Shown one piece after another: positions 8,501 to 16,707 of a DNA stretch of 64,000 bases. Origin of the DNA: Streptomyces lomondensis (lineage in GTDB: Bacteria; Actinomycetota; Actinomycetes; Streptomycetales; Streptomycetaceae); the NCBI RefSeq assembly GCF_014651035.1, contig NZ_BMWC01000004.1, forward strand, positions 434,001 through 498,000. The letters are read 5' to 3'. The translations under genes were made by a program, and so were the position numbers. Position 1 is the stretch's first letter. Every line of letters begins with the position of its first letter. The notes under the pieces are model-generated. The model searched no databases, was not told the origin of the DNA, and saw only the letters and a program-made list of their open reading frames with translations.

Positions 8501-9403
8501 TCATCCGAGGTCCAGTGACGCCTGCACCGGAAGGTGGTCGCTCGGGAACTGCCCGTTCTGCGCGAACGTGTTGATCGCCGCGCGGTGCACGGTGACGCCC
8601 GGCGTGGCCAGGATCCAGTCGATGCGAGGTCCGCCGGGCACCAGCGGCTTGTACCCGTGGAACGTCCCGTAGAGCTCGCCGCGCTCGGCCGCCGCGTCCC
8701 AGGTGTCGACGAGACCGGCGCCCAGCATCGTGTCGTAGACCGGGTTCCCGTGGGCCGGGACGTTGAAGTCGCCCGTCACGATCACGGGCAGGGAGCGGTC
8801 GAGCCCGGAGATCCGCTCCGCCGTGAGGGACGCGGCACGCGCGCGTGCGTACTGGCTCGCGTTGTCCAGGTGGGTGTTCAGCACGTAGAACTCCCGCCCG
8901 CCGCCCCGCAGATCGCGGAAGCGCACCCAGGTGACCATGCGGATCGAGGCGTTCCCCCAGGTGTTGGAGGCGATCACGTTCGGGGTGTCGGAGAGCCAGA
9001 AATGGTCGTACTCGACCGGGGCGAGCCGGCGGGTGTCGTAGAAGATCGCCATGAACTCGTCGCGGCTGCCGCCGGCGCGTCCGGTGCCGATCCAGTCGTA
9101 GTGCGCTCCGAGGCCGGCCTCGATGTCCTGTAACTGCTGGTAGAGGCCCTCCTGGGTGCCGAGGACATGGGGGCGCTCGCGGTGCAGCAGGGCGCGCATG
9201 ACCGGTCTGCGGACGGCCCAGCTGTTGGGCGCGGTCGTACTGGCGAAGCGGAGGTTGAACGACATGACCTCCAGGCGGCCGTCCTCGCGCTCCTCGGCCG
9301 AGGCGGACACGGGGGAAGCTGCTGTACTGGAGAGCGGCAGGGCGACCGCGGCGGCCAGCGCGGTTTTCAGGCCCAGACGGCGCGTGACGCGGAAGTGCGG
9401 CAC
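8501..9403 (-). CDS. Secreted endonuclease/exonuclease/phosphatase-fold hydrolase
   Basis: A protein of 300 aa. An N-terminal signal is present with an Arg pair (RVTRRLGLKTALAAAVALPL), possibly a Tat type, cut near VSASA. The EEP fold motifs are visible: SFNLRF, GTQEG with the metal-binding Glu, TGDFN with catalytic Asp/Asn, and SDHLPV at the end. Such secreted proteins are DNases, sphingomyelinase-like enzymes or phosphodiesterases. The substrate is undetermined. The GTG start at 9403 follows AAGGAG. It is convergent with etfA. Confidence 0.87.
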   Translation of the reverse strand: MPHFRVTRRLGLKTALAAAVALPLSSTAASPVSASAEEREDGRLEVMSFNLRFASTTAPNSWAVRRPVMRALLHRERPHVLGTQEGLYQQLQDIEAGLGAHYDWIGTGRAGGSRDEFMAIFYDTRRLAPVEYDHFWLSDTPNVIASNTWGNASIRMVTWVRFRDLRGGGREFYVLNTHLDNASQYARARAASLTAERISGLDRSLPVIVTGDFNVPAHGNPVYDTMLGAGLVDTWDAAAERGELYGTFHGYKPLVPGGPRIDWILATPGVTVHRAAINTFAQNGQFPSDHLPVQASLDLG

Positions 9404-9514
9404 AGGGGCTCCTTCTGTGGGTGCTTCCGGTGGTGTGCGTGCTTCCTGGGGAAACGGTGCCAGATGGATGTGAACATGCCGAGATGGCGGAGTGGATCGG
9501 GACGTAAGACGGTG

Positions 9515-9577
9515 TTGACCAGCGGGAAGGTCGGCCGATAACTTCGCTCTACGGATTGTTGATTCCGTACAGCGGAA
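9515..9577 (+). promoter_or_regulatory. Promoter with overlapping operator palindromes of the DUF6986 gene
   Basis: TTGACC at 9515-9520, an 18-bp spacer and TAACTT at 9539-9544 form a standard promoter. Directly downstream, across the likely transcription start and leader, lie two nested inverted repeats: TACGGA-N8-TCCGTA (9550-9569) and TTCCG-N5-CGGAA (9563-9577). They share bases, so a regulator can occupy only one at a time, or one dimer contacts both. The layout fits repression by steric block. Confidence 0.7.
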
Positions 9578-9594
9578 AACAGGAGGATGTCGGA

Positions 9595-10896
9595 ATGGGT
9601 CAGGGCCAGCAGGAGAAGGTGGCGACGAGCCTCGCGGGCGCCGTCAGCGAGGAGATCAGCGCCTCTCTCGCGCCGGTCGACGCCGAGCTGGCGCGCCACT
9701 ATCCCGGAGACCCCGGCACCCGCCAGCCCGTCCACACCGTCTACGTCCCCGGCGACGTCTTCGCCGCCGACACCATCCGCTCCTGGGGCGACCGCGCCCT
9801 GGCCGCCCTCGACGAACACGCCCCGGACGCCGCGTCCTTCGCCGCGGTCCTCGGGCTCTCGGACGAACTCGCCGAGCCCGTCCACGCGCGTGTGCGCGCC
9901 AAGCTGGAGCGCGAGCCCGTCGAGGACCTCCGCGTCGACTTCGAGGACGGCTACGGCAACCGCCCCGACGCCGAGGAGGACGAGACCGCCGCCCGCGCCG
10001 CCCGCCTCGTCGCCGAGGGGTATGCCGACGGCACCGCCGCCCCCTACATGGGCATCCGCATGAAGTGCATGGAAGCGCCCGTCCGCGCCCGGGGCATCCG
10101 CACCCTCGACATCTTCCTCACCGGCCTGATGGAGGCCGGCGGCCTGCCCGACGGGCTGGTGCTGACGCTGCCGAAGGTTACGTACCCGGAGCAGGTCACC
10201 GCCATGGTGCGGCTCCTGGAGGCCTTCGAGAAGGCGCACGGGCTGGAGCCCGGCCGGATCGGCTTCGAGATCCAGATCGAGACCAGCCAGGCGATCCTCG
10301 CCGCCGACGGCACCGCCACCGTCGCCCGCATGATCCAGGCTGCCGAGGGCCGCGCCACCGGCCTGCACTACGGCACCTTCGACTACAGCGCCTGCCTCGG
10401 CGTCTCCGCCGCCCACCAGGCCAGCGACCACCCCGCAGCCGACCATGCCAAGGCCGTCATGCAGGTCGCCGCGGCCGGCACCGGCGTCCGGGTCTCCGAC
10501 GGCTCCACCAACGTCCTGCCCGTGGGCCCCACCGAGAAGGTGCACGCCGCCTGGCGCCTGCACTACGGCCTCACGCGCCGCGCCCTGGCCCGCGCCTACT
10601 ACCAGGGCTGGGACATGCACCCCGGCCACATCCCCACCCGGTACGCGGCCGTCTTCGCCTTCTACCGCGAGGGCTTCGAGCAGGCCGCCGGCCGCCTCGC
10701 CCGCTACGCCAACCGCACCGGCGGCGACGTCATGGACGAGCCCGCCACCGCCAAGGCCCTCAGCGGCTACCTGCTGCGCGGCCTGGACTGCGGCGCCCTG
10801 GACATCGGGGAGGTCGCCCGCCTGACCGGCCTGACCCGGGCCGATCTGGAGAGCTTCGCGGCGCCCCGGCGGGGGAACCTGACGGCGTCCGCCTGA
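9595..10896 (+). CDS. DUF6986 family protein, aldolase/HpcH-HpaI-like fold
   Basis: A protein of 433 aa. Start ATG 9595 lies 8 nt after AGGAGG. A frame open 13 codons further upstream crosses the operator and was not used. The sequence has TIM-barrel features of the HpcH/HpaI and citrate-lyase-beta superfamily: RVDFEDGYG (acidic metal or substrate site), GFEIQIET with the metal-ligand Glu, and LHYGTFDYSA. In streptomycetes DUF6986 genes can occur near glyoxylate or purine-catabolism genes, but none is adjacent here. The reaction is not known. The dedicated promoter and operator suggest substrate-controlled expression. Confidence 0.75.
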   Translation: MGQGQQEKVATSLAGAVSEEISASLAPVDAELARHYPGDPGTRQPVHTVYVPGDVFAADTIRSWGDRALAALDEHAPDAASFAAVLGLSDELAEPVHARVRAKLEREPVEDLRVDFEDGYGNRPDAEEDETAARAARLVAEGYADGTAAPYMGIRMKCMEAPVRARGIRTLDIFLTGLMEAGGLPDGLVLTLPKVTYPEQVTAMVRLLEAFEKAHGLEPGRIGFEIQIETSQAILAADGTATVARMIQAAEGRATGLHYGTFDYSACLGVSAAHQASDHPAADHAKAVMQVAAAGTGVRVSDGSTNVLPVGPTEKVHAAWRLHYGLTRRALARAYYQGWDMHPGHIPTRYAAVFAFYREGFEQAAGRLARYANRTGGDVMDEPATAKALSGYLLRGLDCGALDIGEVARLTGLTRADLESFAAPRRGNLTASA

Positions 10897-10928
10897 GGCG
10901 CCGCCGGGCCGCACGTACCGGCACGGTC

Positions 10929-10949
10929 ACAGCCGTCGCCACCGGCTGT
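10929..10949 (+). terminator. Short hairpin after the DUF6986 gene
   Basis: ACAGCCG and CGGCTGT form a 7-bp stem with a 7-nt loop, 33 nt after the stop. A TAGTCT -10-like box for the downstream kinase gene follows at 10969-10974. No T-run is present. Confidence 0.45.
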
Positions 10950-11031
10950 CGCCGTCATCGCCGCCCCGTAGTCTGTACGCCACGTACGGACGTGTCAGTG
11001 CATCCGGTGGGGTCACAGGAACGGGGCAGCG

Positions 11032-12825
11032 GTGTCAACGGGGGAGTACGGGCAGGCGGACGGGGCCGGTCGGCTGCTGGCGGGCCGCTATCGCGTCACG
11101 GCCCGGCTGGGCCGCGGCGGCATGGGCGTCGTCTGGAAGGCCGTCGACGAGGTCCTGGGCCGCGAGGTCGCCGTCAAGGAACTGCGCACCTACAACGACG
11201 CCGCCAGCCCCGAACTGGCCGCTCTGCAACTGCGGATGCGGCGCGAGGCACGCGCGGCGGCCCGGGTGCGCCACCCCGGTGTCATCGCCGTGCACGACAT
11301 CGCCCAGGTCGACGGACGGCCGCTGATCGTCATGGAACTGGTCGACGGGCCGTCCCTGGACGACGTCCTGCGCGACCGCGGCACGCTCGACCCGCGCGAG
11401 GCGGCCGGCGTCGGCGCCAAGGTCATGGACGCGCTGGCCGCCGCCCACCAGGCGGGCGTCCTGCACCGCGACGTGAAGCCCGGCAACATCCTGCTCGACC
11501 GCTCGGGCCGGGTCGTCCTCACCGACTTCGGCATCGCCACCATGGACGACCCGGGCGACGGCTCGGCCACGCACCTCACCCGCAGCGGCGAACTCGTCGG
11601 CTCCCTTGACTACCTGGCGCCCGAGCGCGCCCAGGGCGCCGACCCGGGCCCCGCCTCCGACATCTGGGCCCTGGGCGCCACGCTGTACGCGGCCGTAGAG
11701 GGCGCCTCGCCCTTCCGCCGCACCTCCACGTTCTCCACGCTCACCGCGATCGTCACCGAGCCGCTGCCGGAGGCCCATCGCGCCGGCCCGCTCGGCCCCG
11801 TCCTGCAACGGCTGATGGACAAGCGCCCCGAGGCCCGCCCGGAGGCCGACGAGGCCCGTGAACTCCTCCGGACGGTGGCGGACTCGGGCGGCACGGACAC
11901 GCCGACGTCCTCCCTGCGGGGTCCCGCGGTCGCGCCCCCGCGCCCGGAGACCGAGCGCAGCGTGCCGTCGGTACCGCCGGGCTTCGGCCCGCCACAGCAG
12001 GTGCGGCCGGGCGCCGCCGGGCCGCCCGAGAGCCAGGGCACTCCCGGGCCCGGCTCGGCGGCGGCCTTCGGGGCCGCCGGGGCACCGGGAGCGGCGGGGC
12101 ACACAGGACCGGGCACCTCCGCCCCCACGCAACGCCGCAACAAGACCCGCGCCCTCCTCGCCGCCGCGGCCGTCACCGTCGTCCTCGCGGCGGCCGGCAC
12201 CACCGTCGCCCTGCTCCGGGGCCCGGACGGCGCGGACTCCGGCGCCCGCACCGACGCCGCCGACGCCGCGGCCTCCGAGCCCGGCCCCACGGACGACGGT
12301 TCGAACGCCCCGAGGCCCACACAACAAGGCGACGAGAAGGGCAAGGCCCCCTCCGAGAAGCCCGAGGACAAGAAGGAGCCCGAGCCCTCCGGCCGGCCCT
12401 CCACCTCGGCTCCCGCGAAGTCCTCCGGCGGAACCTCCGGCGACACGACCGGAGGGACGTCGGGCGGCACCTCCGGCGGCGGCAGCACCGGCGGCGGTTC
12501 CGGCGACGGCGGCACGACAGGCGGCGCCCCGACCACCCCGGCCCCGTCCTGCCACGCCATCGGCGGCGGCAAGTACAACTGCCACGTCTGGAAGACCGCC
12601 AAGTCGTACACCGCCTCCGGCACCGAGGTCGGCGTCCTCAACGCCGGCACCAACTACTTCTACTGCCAGCAGAACCTGGGCCGGCGGGAGACCGACGGCC
12701 AGTGGACCAACGTCTGGTGGGCGAAGACCGACGACGACAGCGGCAACACGGACGTCTGGGTCAGCGACGTCTACATCAAGGGCGGCGACAACGACGCGCC
12801 GGTCCCGGGGCTCCCGGTCTGCTGA
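11032..12825 (+). CDS. Membrane Ser/Thr protein kinase with extracellular Cys-containing domain
   Basis: A protein of 597 aa. The kinase domain covers residues about 20-280, with LGRGGMGVVWKA (glycine loop), AVKEL (Lys), HRDVKPGNILL (catalytic loop) and TDFGIA (DFG). A Pro/Ala-rich linker leads to one transmembrane helix (ALLAAAAVTVVLAAAGTTVALL, about 380-402). The outside part has a long Ser/Gly/Thr-rich spacer and then a roughly 80-residue domain with four cysteines and many aromatics, probably an SH3-like or ligand-sensing module. No PASTA repeats are present. The GTG start at 11032 has a weak ribosome site. The tail overlaps the next gene by 55 bp, convergent. Confidence 0.92.
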   Translation: MSTGEYGQADGAGRLLAGRYRVTARLGRGGMGVVWKAVDEVLGREVAVKELRTYNDAASPELAALQLRMRREARAAARVRHPGVIAVHDIAQVDGRPLIVMELVDGPSLDDVLRDRGTLDPREAAGVGAKVMDALAAAHQAGVLHRDVKPGNILLDRSGRVVLTDFGIATMDDPGDGSATHLTRSGELVGSLDYLAPERAQGADPGPASDIWALGATLYAAVEGASPFRRTSTFSTLTAIVTEPLPEAHRAGPLGPVLQRLMDKRPEARPEADEARELLRTVADSGGTDTPTSSLRGPAVAPPRPETERSVPSVPPGFGPPQQVRPGAAGPPESQGTPGPGSAAAFGAAGAPGAAGHTGPGTSAPTQRRNKTRALLAAAAVTVVLAAAGTTVALLRGPDGADSGARTDAADAAASEPGPTDDGSNAPRPTQQGDEKGKAPSEKPEDKKEPEPSGRPSTSAPAKSSGGTSGDTTGGTSGGTSGGGSTGGGSGDGGTTGGAPTTPAPSCHAIGGGKYNCHVWKTAKSYTASGTEVGVLNAGTNYFYCQQNLGRRETDGQWTNVWWAKTDDDSGNTDVWVSDVYIKGGDNDAPVPGLPVC

Positions 12826-13586
12826 GCACGCGCCGACACCGCCGCGTACCGCTCCAGCCCGGAGGCCGTCACCATCTTCTCCTCGACGAACAGCCGCGTG
12901 CCCCGCTCGCACAGCCGCCGGTCGCCGCGGGCCCGCTCGCAGAACTCCTCGGGCACGACGCCGAACAGCTCCCGGAAGCGCGGCAGGCCGACCAGGAGCT
13001 CGGTGAGCAGCGCCCGCTGGCCCGGGTGGGTGCGGGGTGCGCCCGTGCCGTCCTGCAGCACGCCGTGCCGGTTGACGTAGGCGTACGCGCCGGGCAGCCG
13101 GGTGCCGTCCGCCAGGTCGATCCGCACGTCGGGCCCGGGCAGCCAGGCCCGGTCGAAGTTGCCGCCCGGCACCGGCGCGCCCTCGCTCGCGTCGATCACC
13201 GCGAGCTGCTCGGCGTCGAGCCAGAGGACGAACAGCTCCCGCACGGTGTCCGGGGCGCTGACCGGCGAGGCCGAGACGTATCCCATGCGGCTCACATGCG
13301 CCGAGACCCCGGCGTCGACACCGGTCACCCGGGCCTTCACCATCGGGAGCGGCGACATGATCCCGAACTCCAACATCTTGTGCCGCAGCTGCCCCGGGCA
13401 GGCGTTCGAGCCGATGGCCAGGACCGGCGTGCGGTCCTCGTGCACGAGCCGCTCCAGCGGCAGGAAGCAGTCGCCGTCGAGCAGCCCGGAATCGGCCGGC
13501 CACGCCCCCGGATACAGCAGGGGGTGCTCGCGCGGCGCCTCGGCGAGGCCGAGTGCTCGCAGCGTGCGATCGGTGTGGTGGTCCAT
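12771..13586 (-). CDS. Conserved hypothetical protein, gamma-glutamylcyclotransferase-like motif
   Basis: A protein of 271 aa. VLAIGSNACPGQL near residue 56 resembles the substrate loop (YGSN type) of the gamma-glutamylcyclotransferase-like fold, and a Gly/Asp-rich middle and the PGAYAYVN segment fit that fold loosely. Catalytic activity cannot be claimed. It is cytosolic. The 3' end overlaps the kinase gene by 55 bp tail to tail, and its start is 7 bp from the LacI gene's stop, so it may be co-transcribed with that regulator. Confidence 0.6.
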   Translation of the reverse strand: MDHHTDRTLRALGLAEAPREHPLLYPGAWPADSGLLDGDCFLPLERLVHEDRTPVLAIGSNACPGQLRHKMLEFGIMSPLPMVKARVTGVDAGVSAHVSRMGYVSASPVSAPDTVRELFVLWLDAEQLAVIDASEGAPVPGGNFDRAWLPGPDVRIDLADGTRLPGAYAYVNRHGVLQDGTGAPRTHPGQRALLTELLVGLPRFRELFGVVPEEFCERARGDRRLCERGTRLFVEEKMVTASGLERYAAVSARAQQTGSPGTGASLSPPLM

Positions 13587-13593
13587 GGGCCGC

Positions 13594-14631
13594 TCAGTCC
13601 GCCGGGGGGATCTCGCCCGAGCCGCGGGTGATCAGCCGGGTCGGCAGCTCGATGCGCTCGGGGGTGACGAGGATGCCGTCCAGCTGCCGGAAGAGGCGGT
13701 CCGCGGCGGTGCGGCCGATCTCCGCCGCGTCCTGGGCGACGACCGTGACGCCCGGCTGGAGCAGGTCGGCGAGCTCGATGTCGTCGAAGCCGACCAGGGC
13801 GACGCGGCGGGTCTGCTCGGCGAGCACGCGGATCACGGTCACCGTCACCCGGTTGTTGCCCGCGAAGACCGCGGTGACCGGGTCCGGGCCGGACAGCATC
13901 TCCCCGGCGGCCCTGCGCACCCGCTCGGGGTCGGTGACGCCGAGGGACATCCAGGAGTCCGCCACGGGTATGCCCGCGTCCTCCATCGCCGCCCGGTAGC
14001 CGCGCAGCCGCTCGGCGGCGGTGTGGATGCGGGGCATGTCGCCGATGAAGCCGATCCGGCGGTGGCCGTGCGCGATGAGGTGGGCGACGCCGTCGCGGGC
14101 GCCGCCGAAGTTGTCCGACAGCACCACGTCGGCGTCGATGTGCCCGGCCGGCCGGTCCACGAACACCGTGGCGACCCCCGCCTTGAGCTCCGGCTCCAGA
14201 TACCGGTGGTCGTCCCCGGCCGGGATCACCACCAGGCCGTCCACCCGCCGCGCGCACAGGGCCAGCACCAGTTCCTGCTCGCGTTCCGGGTCCTCCGCGC
14301 TGGAGCCGTTGATCAGCAGGGCGCCGTGCGCGCGGGCCACCTCCTCGACCGACCGGCTCAGCGGCCCGTAGAACGGGTCCGCGAGGTCCTCCAGGACCAG
14401 GCCGATGCTCGCCGTACGGCCCTTGCGCAGCACCCGGGCGCTGTCGTTGCGCCGGAAACCGAGGGCGTCGATCGCCTCCTGGACCCGCCGCTCCGTCTCC
14501 GGTGTGACCCCGGGTTCTCCGTTCACGACCCGCGAGACCGTCTTGAGGCCCACCCCGGCACGGGCGGCCACGTCCTTCATGGTCGGACGGTTGCCGTAGC
14601 GCGTTGCGGAGCGGAGGTGGGTCTGGGGCAC
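13594..14631 (-). CDS. LacI-family transcriptional repressor
   Basis: A protein of 345 aa from GTG 14631, or 328 aa from ATG 14580. I favour the longer form because AGGACA precedes it and the extension (PQTHLRSATRYGNRPT) reads like coding sequence. The helix-turn-helix is TMKDVAARAGVGLKTVSRVVN, split by the hinge helix region (NDSARVLRKGR). The periplasmic-binding-like sugar domain follows (GLVLEDLADPFYG, FVDRP, GFIGD). The divergent ROK kinase gene and the palindrome at 14714-14725 suggest that it controls that gene and itself in response to a sugar or sugar phosphate. Confidence 0.92.
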   Translation of the reverse strand: MPQTHLRSATRYGNRPTMKDVAARAGVGLKTVSRVVNGEPGVTPETERRVQEAIDALGFRRNDSARVLRKGRTASIGLVLEDLADPFYGPLSRSVEEVARAHGALLINGSSAEDPEREQELVLALCARRVDGLVVIPAGDDHRYLEPELKAGVATVFVDRPAGHIDADVVLSDNFGGARDGVAHLIAHGHRRIGFIGDMPRIHTAAERLRGYRAAMEDAGIPVADSWMSLGVTDPERVRRAAGEMLSGPDPVTAVFAGNNRVTVTVIRVLAEQTRRVALVGFDDIELADLLQPGVTVVAQDAAEIGRTAADRLFRQLDGILVTPERIELPTRLITRGSGEIPPAD

Positions 14632-14700
14632 GGTGCGGTGTCCTGTCCTGTCGTCCACGGGGGTGCGTCGGTCCTGGGTTTGTATGAGGATGTGGCGTCG

Positions 14701-14725
14701 AGCATAGAGCCTGGACAACGTTGTC
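14701..14725 (-). promoter_or_regulatory. LacI-type operator next to the lacI promoter
   Basis: GACAACGTTGTC at 14714-14725 is a perfect 12-bp palindrome with the central CG step common in LacI/GalR operators. On the minus strand TATGCT (14701-14706) is a -10 box directly beside it, and the operator covers the spacer and -35 area of the lacI promoter. Autorepression, and possibly control of the divergent ROK gene 130 bp away, is inferred. Confidence 0.75.
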
Positions 14726-14853
14726 AGGCTCGGGGGAGACTGTCCACCGCACTCTCCGGCTCGCGCACCATCGCGGGACCGGCCCGCTGTTCGCCCTGCC
14801 TGATGGCTGTTCTCGGCGTTTTTTCTCATGGTTGACGGGGAGATCCGACACTG

Positions 14854-15807
14854 ATGCACACCGACCTCGTGGCCGCGCTCGACATAGGCGGCACCAAGAT
14901 CGCCGGCGCTCTGGTGGACGGCCACGGCCGGATCCTGGTCCGCGCCCAGCGGCCGACGCCCGCCCGGGAAGGCGGCGACACCGTGATGCGGGCCGTGGAG
15001 GAGGTGCTCGGCGAGCTCACCGCGTCGCCGCTGTGGGTGCGCGCCACGGCCGTGGGGATCGGCAGCGCCGGGCCGGTGGACGCCTCGGCGGGCACGGTGA
15101 GCCCGGTGAACGTGCCCGGCTGGCGCGACTACCCGCTCGTCGCCCGGGTCCGCGCCGCGGCCGGGGACCTGCCCGTCGAGCTGATCGGCGACGGCGTGGC
15201 GATCACGGCGGCCGAGCACTGGCAGGGCGCCGCCCGCGGCCACGACAACGCGCTGTGCATGGTCGTCTCGACGGGCGTCGGCGGCGGCCTGGTGCTCGGC
15301 GGCCGGCTGCACCCCGGGCCCACCGGGAACGCCGGGCACATCGGCCACATCAGCGTGGACCTCGACGGTGACCTCTGCCCGTGCGGCTCGCACGGCTGCG
15401 TGGAGCGCATCGCGAGCGGCCCGAACATCGCCCGCCGGGCCCTGGAGAACGGCTGGCGCCCGGGCCCCGACGGTGACACGTCCGCCGCCGCGGTGGCCGC
15501 CGCCGCCCGGTTCGGCGACCCGGTCGCCGTCGCCTCCTTCGAACGGGCCGCCCAGGCCCTGGCCGCCGGGATCGCCGCCACCGCGACCCTGGTGGAGATC
15601 GACATCGTCGTGATCGGCGGGGGAGTGGGCAAGGCGGGCGACATCCTCTTCGCCCCGCTGCGCAAGGCCCTGCGCGCCTACGCGACCCTGTCCTTCGTGC
15701 AGCACCTGACCGTGGCACCGGCCCAGATGGGCACCGACGCGGGCCTGGTGGGCGCGGCGGCGGCAGCGCTGGCGAAGCGCGCGGACGCTGCCGCGGCGGG
15801 GGTCTGA
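14854..15807 (+). CDS. ROK-family sugar kinase
   Basis: A protein of 317 aa. The phosphate-binding DIGGTKIAGALVD is at the N-terminus. The catalytic region STGVGGGLV is followed by GHIGH and the ROK zinc motif CPCGSHGCVE (residues about 155-185). A fully intact motif set means a catalytically competent glucokinase, N-acetylglucosamine kinase or related enzyme; the sugar is not evident. No helix-turn-helix is fused, so it is a kinase and not a ROK repressor. It is divergent from the LacI regulator, with the shared operator between them. Confidence 0.9.
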   Translation: MHTDLVAALDIGGTKIAGALVDGHGRILVRAQRPTPAREGGDTVMRAVEEVLGELTASPLWVRATAVGIGSAGPVDASAGTVSPVNVPGWRDYPLVARVRAAAGDLPVELIGDGVAITAAEHWQGAARGHDNALCMVVSTGVGGGLVLGGRLHPGPTGNAGHIGHISVDLDGDLCPCGSHGCVERIASGPNIARRALENGWRPGPDGDTSAAAVAAAARFGDPVAVASFERAAQALAAGIAATATLVEIDIVVIGGGVGKAGDILFAPLRKALRAYATLSFVQHLTVAPAQMGTDAGLVGAAAAALAKRADAAAAGV

Positions 15808-15911
15808 CACCGGGCAGGAACGTTCAGGCGGTGGGGACGGGAAGTCTCCCGAGCCCCACCCGCCGCTGATCCGGAGGGAACCGCTCCGACACGGTCCGCA
15901 TCTGGCCCGGC

Positions 15912-16379
15912 GTGAGCGTCGTGATGTTCTTCTTCGGGCTGGTCTTCATGGCCGGGTGGGCGGCGGCCCTGGCCGCGCTGGTGTACGCCGTCGTCACGCT
16001 GGTGCGCGCCCGGTCGCAGGACTGGACGCGGCGCCGGGGACACCCCGCGGTACGGCTGCTGGTGCCGGCGCCCGCGTACCGGCGCTTCGACGTCACGCTC
16101 GCCGTGACGGCCCTCCTCGCCGACCTCTGGCTCGTGTCGGCGGTGATCGTGTTCGGGGCGGACGGCGTCTTCACCGAGGACTGGATCGGCTACCCCGGCA
16201 TGATCGACCCCACCGGGCAGGGATACCAGGCCGGCGTGGAGAGCATGCTGCGCACAACCGCGTGGTGGACCTCGGGGATCGCGGTCCTCGCCCGCTGCTG
16301 GATCACCGCCGGCGTCCAACTGTGCGTACTGCCGCCCGCGGCGTGGTGGATCGGCTCGTTCGACACCTACTACACCTGA
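15912..16379 (+). CDS. Hypothetical membrane protein
   Basis: A protein of 155 aa with three likely transmembrane helices: MFFFGLVFMAGWAAALAAL at the N-terminus, one near residue 60-85 (LAVTALLADLWLVSAVIVFG) and one near 120-150 (GIAVLARCWITAGVQLC). Between the last two is a polar loop (TEDWIGYPGMIDPTGQGYQ). GTG 15912 lacks a clear ribosome site. No family was recognised. The stop codon lies inside the first unit of a 22-bp tandem repeat. Confidence 0.5.
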   Translation: MSVVMFFFGLVFMAGWAAALAALVYAVVTLVRARSQDWTRRRGHPAVRLLVPAPAYRRFDVTLAVTALLADLWLVSAVIVFGADGVFTEDWIGYPGMIDPTGQGYQAGVESMLRTTAWWTSGIAVLARCWITAGVQLCVLPPAAWWIGSFDTYYT

Positions 16380-16424
16380 CGGAGACCGGTACTGCACCTG
16401 ACGGAGACCGGTACTGCACCCGAC
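16373..16424. repeat. 22-bp tandem repeat, 2.4 copies
   Basis: Two identical 22-bp units (16373-16394 and 16395-16416, beginning CACCTGACGGAGACCGG) are followed by a partial third unit with one change (16417-16424). The first unit contains the stop codon of the membrane-protein gene, so the duplication leaves the protein end unaltered. Confidence 0.9.
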
Positions 16425-16454
16425 GACCGGCCTTCGACGTGTCGGTCAGTACCG
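16409..16454. repeat. Imperfect inverted repeat downstream of the membrane-protein gene
   Basis: CGGTACTG (16409-16416) pairs with CAGTACCG (16447-16454). A further CCGAC/GTCGG pairing lies inside, leaving bulges. It could act as a terminator. The left arm is contributed by the second tandem-repeat unit, so copy number changes would move it. Confidence 0.55.
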
Positions 16455-16672
16455 TACGGATCCGGCTGTCCAGGAGATGACGTGGCGTTGGACGCTCCGC
16501 TGGGCATGGCGCCCCCTTCGGCACCGCCGACCGCCGGGCCATGACCAGCCCTACGAGCGGCTGGTCCCCTGGACCGTCGTGCCGGCCGCACCGCCGGTGC
16601 CACTGCAGGAAGTGAACGTCCCGCACGACCGGCCGCTGGTACCGATCCCGTTCCTTGATGGCGGCAATCCGG
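16455..16672. other. Sequence without a recognisable gene
   Basis: Within the 325-bp gap 16380-16704, this part between the inverted repeat and the next promoter has open frames on both strands but none with protein-like composition or a ribosome site. Nothing further is seen. Confidence 0.5.
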
Positions 16673-16701
16673 TCGACGTAGGCCGGCGGGACTCGTACTC
16701 T
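16673..16701 (+). promoter_or_regulatory. Probable promoter of a leaderless gene
   Basis: TCGACG at 16673-16678, a 17-bp spacer and TACTCT at 16696-16701. The GTG at 16708 begins 6 nt later, giving a leaderless transcript. Confidence 0.5.
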
Positions 16702-16707
16702 CCCGTG

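Noticed and set aside
15808..15911. Minus-strand short frames between the ROK kinase and the membrane-protein gene
   Set aside because: Basic, repetitive composition and no start signal.
16477..16704. Upstream extension of the DUF7660-like gene
   Set aside because: In-frame but rich in Trp/Arg/Pro, no ribosome site, and a promoter-like pair lies at 16673-16701.
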